Origin: Afipia sp.
GTDB lineage: Bacteria > Pseudomonadota > Alphaproteobacteria > Rhizobiales > Xanthobacteraceae
Assembly: GCA_020056155.1 (NCBI GenBank)
Contig: JAGVII010000681.1
Location: forward strand, 1 to 8,496
Direction of reading: 5' to 3'
DNA: 8,496 bases
Shown: piece by piece, positions 6,874 through 8,496 of the stretch
Numbering within the stretch: the stretch's first letter is position 1
How the letters are laid out: every line of letters begins with the position of its first letter
Notes under the pieces: generated by a model
The model's input: only the letters and a program-made list of their open reading frames with translations
What the model was told of the DNA's origin: nothing
Databases searched by the model: none
Program-made: the position numbers and the translations under genes

Positions 6874-7470
6874 ATGACGTCCGCCTCGATCATCTCGAAC
6901 GCACCGCTTTCCGAACTGATCCGGAAAATCGAAACCAGCTCCATTGCCGACCGTGACGTGTCCGCTTACGCGCTCGCTTTCGTGCGCGACGGGGTGATCA
7001 CGGGCGAGGGGCCGACAACCGCCGGACGGGTTCATTTCTCCAGGGCGCTGGATGCGGATGATGCAGCCTGGTGCGCGCGAATTCTGACCGCTGCGGCGAA
7101 CACCAATGAGCCTGTCAGCCGAGCAGAAGCCGAAACACTGTTCGAGATCAACAAGGCCGCGACCGAACGCAGCGACGACGGCCGCTTCGACGATCTGTTC
7201 GCCAAGGCGATCGTGCATCACGCAGCGGCCGCTTCCGGCCTGCCGGTTCCGCCACGCTCCGTTGCGCTGTCACCCGAAACCTCGATCGAGAGCTGGGCGC
7301 CCACCACGGCCGTCGGTGTGAACACCGAAGTGCTGGAGTGGATCGCGTATCAGATGCGCGGCACGCGCCGCAATAACCGCGCGCTTGCGGCTTTGGTCGC
7401 CACCCTGATCGGCGCGGCGACCCTGCCGCTGGCCCACACGCTGCCGAACTTCCTCGATCTCGGAATGTAA
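6874..7470 (+). CDS. Unrecognised protein with a C-terminal hydrophobic helix
   Basis: I cannot name this 198-residue protein. Residues 1-120 look soluble and mainly helical, with an acidic, alanine-rich character. The most distinctive block is VSRAEAETLFEINKAA (81-96) followed by DDGRFDDLFAKAIVHHA (101-117). It gives the impression of a recurring alphaproteobacterial family of unknown function, but I cannot confirm that. Residues 121-160 are proline- and serine-containing with SIESWAPTTAVG. A basic patch (RGTRRNNR, 162-169) precedes a single hydrophobic helix at about 170-188 and only ten more residues, which suggests a tail anchor with the bulk of the protein in the cytoplasm. ATG 6874 has GAGAAGAG 4 nt upstream; an upstream TTG at 6739 would add 45 implausible residues. 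The gene is monocistronic, with a hairpin shortly after its stop. Confidence 0.8.
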   Translation: MTSASIISNAPLSELIRKIETSSIADRDVSAYALAFVRDGVITGEGPTTAGRVHFSRALDADDAAWCARILTAAANTNEPVSRAEAETLFEINKAATERSDDGRFDDLFAKAIVHHAAAASGLPVPPRSVALSPETSIESWAPTTAVGVNTEVLEWIAYQMRGTRRNNRALAALVATLIGAATLPLAHTLPNFLDLGM

Positions 7471-7491
7471 GGCGCGCTCTTGCGCAACAGC

Positions 7492-7515
7492 GGCAGGCGC
7501 TACCTTGCGCCTGCC
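7492..7515 (+). terminator. GC-rich hairpin after the unrecognised gene
   Basis: GGCAGGCGC (7492-7500) and GCGCCTGCC (7507-7515) are perfect 9-bp complements around a 6-nt loop, starting 21 bp after the stop codon. Only TTG follows, with no real U-tract, so it is a weak intrinsic terminator or an RNA 3'-end stabilising stem rather than a classic terminator. Confidence 0.45.
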
Positions 7516-7787
7516 TTGACCGTCTCCGGAGGCCGACCGTCCGCCCCGGAAATCCCGCCGCATCGAAATAGCGCTGGGTCCAGCACGTGCTGGAATTGCG
7601 GCACCGTGCGCAGGCCGTTGGCGGCAGGCGGGCCTGCGATTGTCCCGGTGCCGATCAGATCGTCCAAGGCTCGCAGAGGCCATCCGGCGCCAACAGAATC
7701 AGGTTGCGGGGCTGGTTGTTTTGGGCGAAAGCCAAGGCGGACGGCACGCCAAAAGCTGAAGGAAACGAACGAAATGGTGCGGCGCAT
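7500..7787 (-). pseudogene. Possible decayed start of a secreted phosphatase-like gene
   Basis: No intact gene fills 7471-7945, but the minus strand reads like a frame-broken secreted protein. From ATG 7787 one frame gives MRRTISFVSFSF. The neighbouring frame continues with GVPSALAFAQ, which completes a plausible signal peptide, and then NNQPRNLILLAPDGL (down to about 7676). The first frame resumes with RALDD and runs to a stop at 7500 without anything I recognise. The string PRNLIL..PDGLRAL is like the beginning of the mature part of alkaline-phosphatase-superfamily proteins as I remember them, where the aspartate binds metal. At least two frameshifts and loss of almost the whole enzyme would be needed. 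Chance resemblance is a real alternative. Positions 7788-7945 hold only the presumed pccA promoter and leader. Confidence 0.3.
7579..7594. repeat. 16-bp perfect palindrome
   Basis: TCCAGCACGTGCTGGA reads the same on both strands, with no spacer. It lies inside the stretch without an intact gene, 109 bp after the stop of the unrecognised gene and about 350 bp before pccA. It could be a protein-binding site or a leftover of the possible gene relic. Confidence 0.45.
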
Positions 7788-7945
7788 GGGAGATCCGGTC
7801 GGACTTGGCGGTCAATGCAGCTATGCCGAGCGGTAGCTTGGTGTAGTTTCCGTCCGTAACAGAATTGTTCCAATCAGCCACGCGTGCCAAATTGCGGTTG
7901 AAAGCTCTCCGCGCCGTTTTTCGCCCTTAAGGTCCAAATCACCCC

Positions 7946-8496
<551 letters not shown>

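Overview
This looks like chromosomal DNA from an alphaproteobacterium of the Bradyrhizobium / Nitrobacter / Rhodopseudomonas / Afipia type. That placement is inferred from the high GC content, the style of the proteins (a glutathione-dependent formaldehyde dehydrogenase, a PccA-like carboxylase, a Cache-HAMP chemoreceptor) and a palindromic intergenic repeat whose CCCGGAAT arms resemble repeats I associate with that group. No sequence search was run.

Layout from left to right: a 103-bp nested palindromic repeat (71-173); a class III alcohol dehydrogenase / S-(hydroxymethyl)glutathione dehydrogenase on the minus strand (217-1344); a 108-bp divergent intergenic region holding two strong inverted repeats; a DMT/EamA-type membrane transporter on the plus strand (1453-2358), which converges with only 12 bp between onto a class I CPD photolyase (2371-3834, minus). 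The photolyase is divergent from a Cache-HAMP methyl-accepting chemotaxis protein (3959-5695, plus). A bidirectional terminator separates that gene from a convergent 1-Cys peroxiredoxin (5798-6457, minus). A 416-bp intergenic region with small repeats leads to an unrecognised 198-residue protein with a C-terminal hydrophobic helix (6874-7470, plus). A 475-bp stretch without an intact gene follows; it carries a hairpin, a 16-bp perfect palindrome and a possible decayed minus-strand gene start. The window closes with the 5' part of the biotin carboxylase subunit of propionyl-CoA carboxylase (7946 to the edge, plus).

The genes are mostly single transcription units that alternate in strand, so this is not an operon or a dedicated multi-gene system. 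Three neighbours deal with chemical or physical damage (formaldehyde removal, repair of UV lesions, peroxide reduction), but nothing in the sequence shows that they are co-regulated. I found no CRISPR array, insertion sequence, tRNA, rRNA, toxin-antitoxin pair or recognisable defence system. The points most worth a second look are the paired palindromes between the dehydrogenase and the transporter, the nested repeat at the left edge, the unrecognised putative tail-anchored protein, and the possible phosphatase-like gene relic before pccA.
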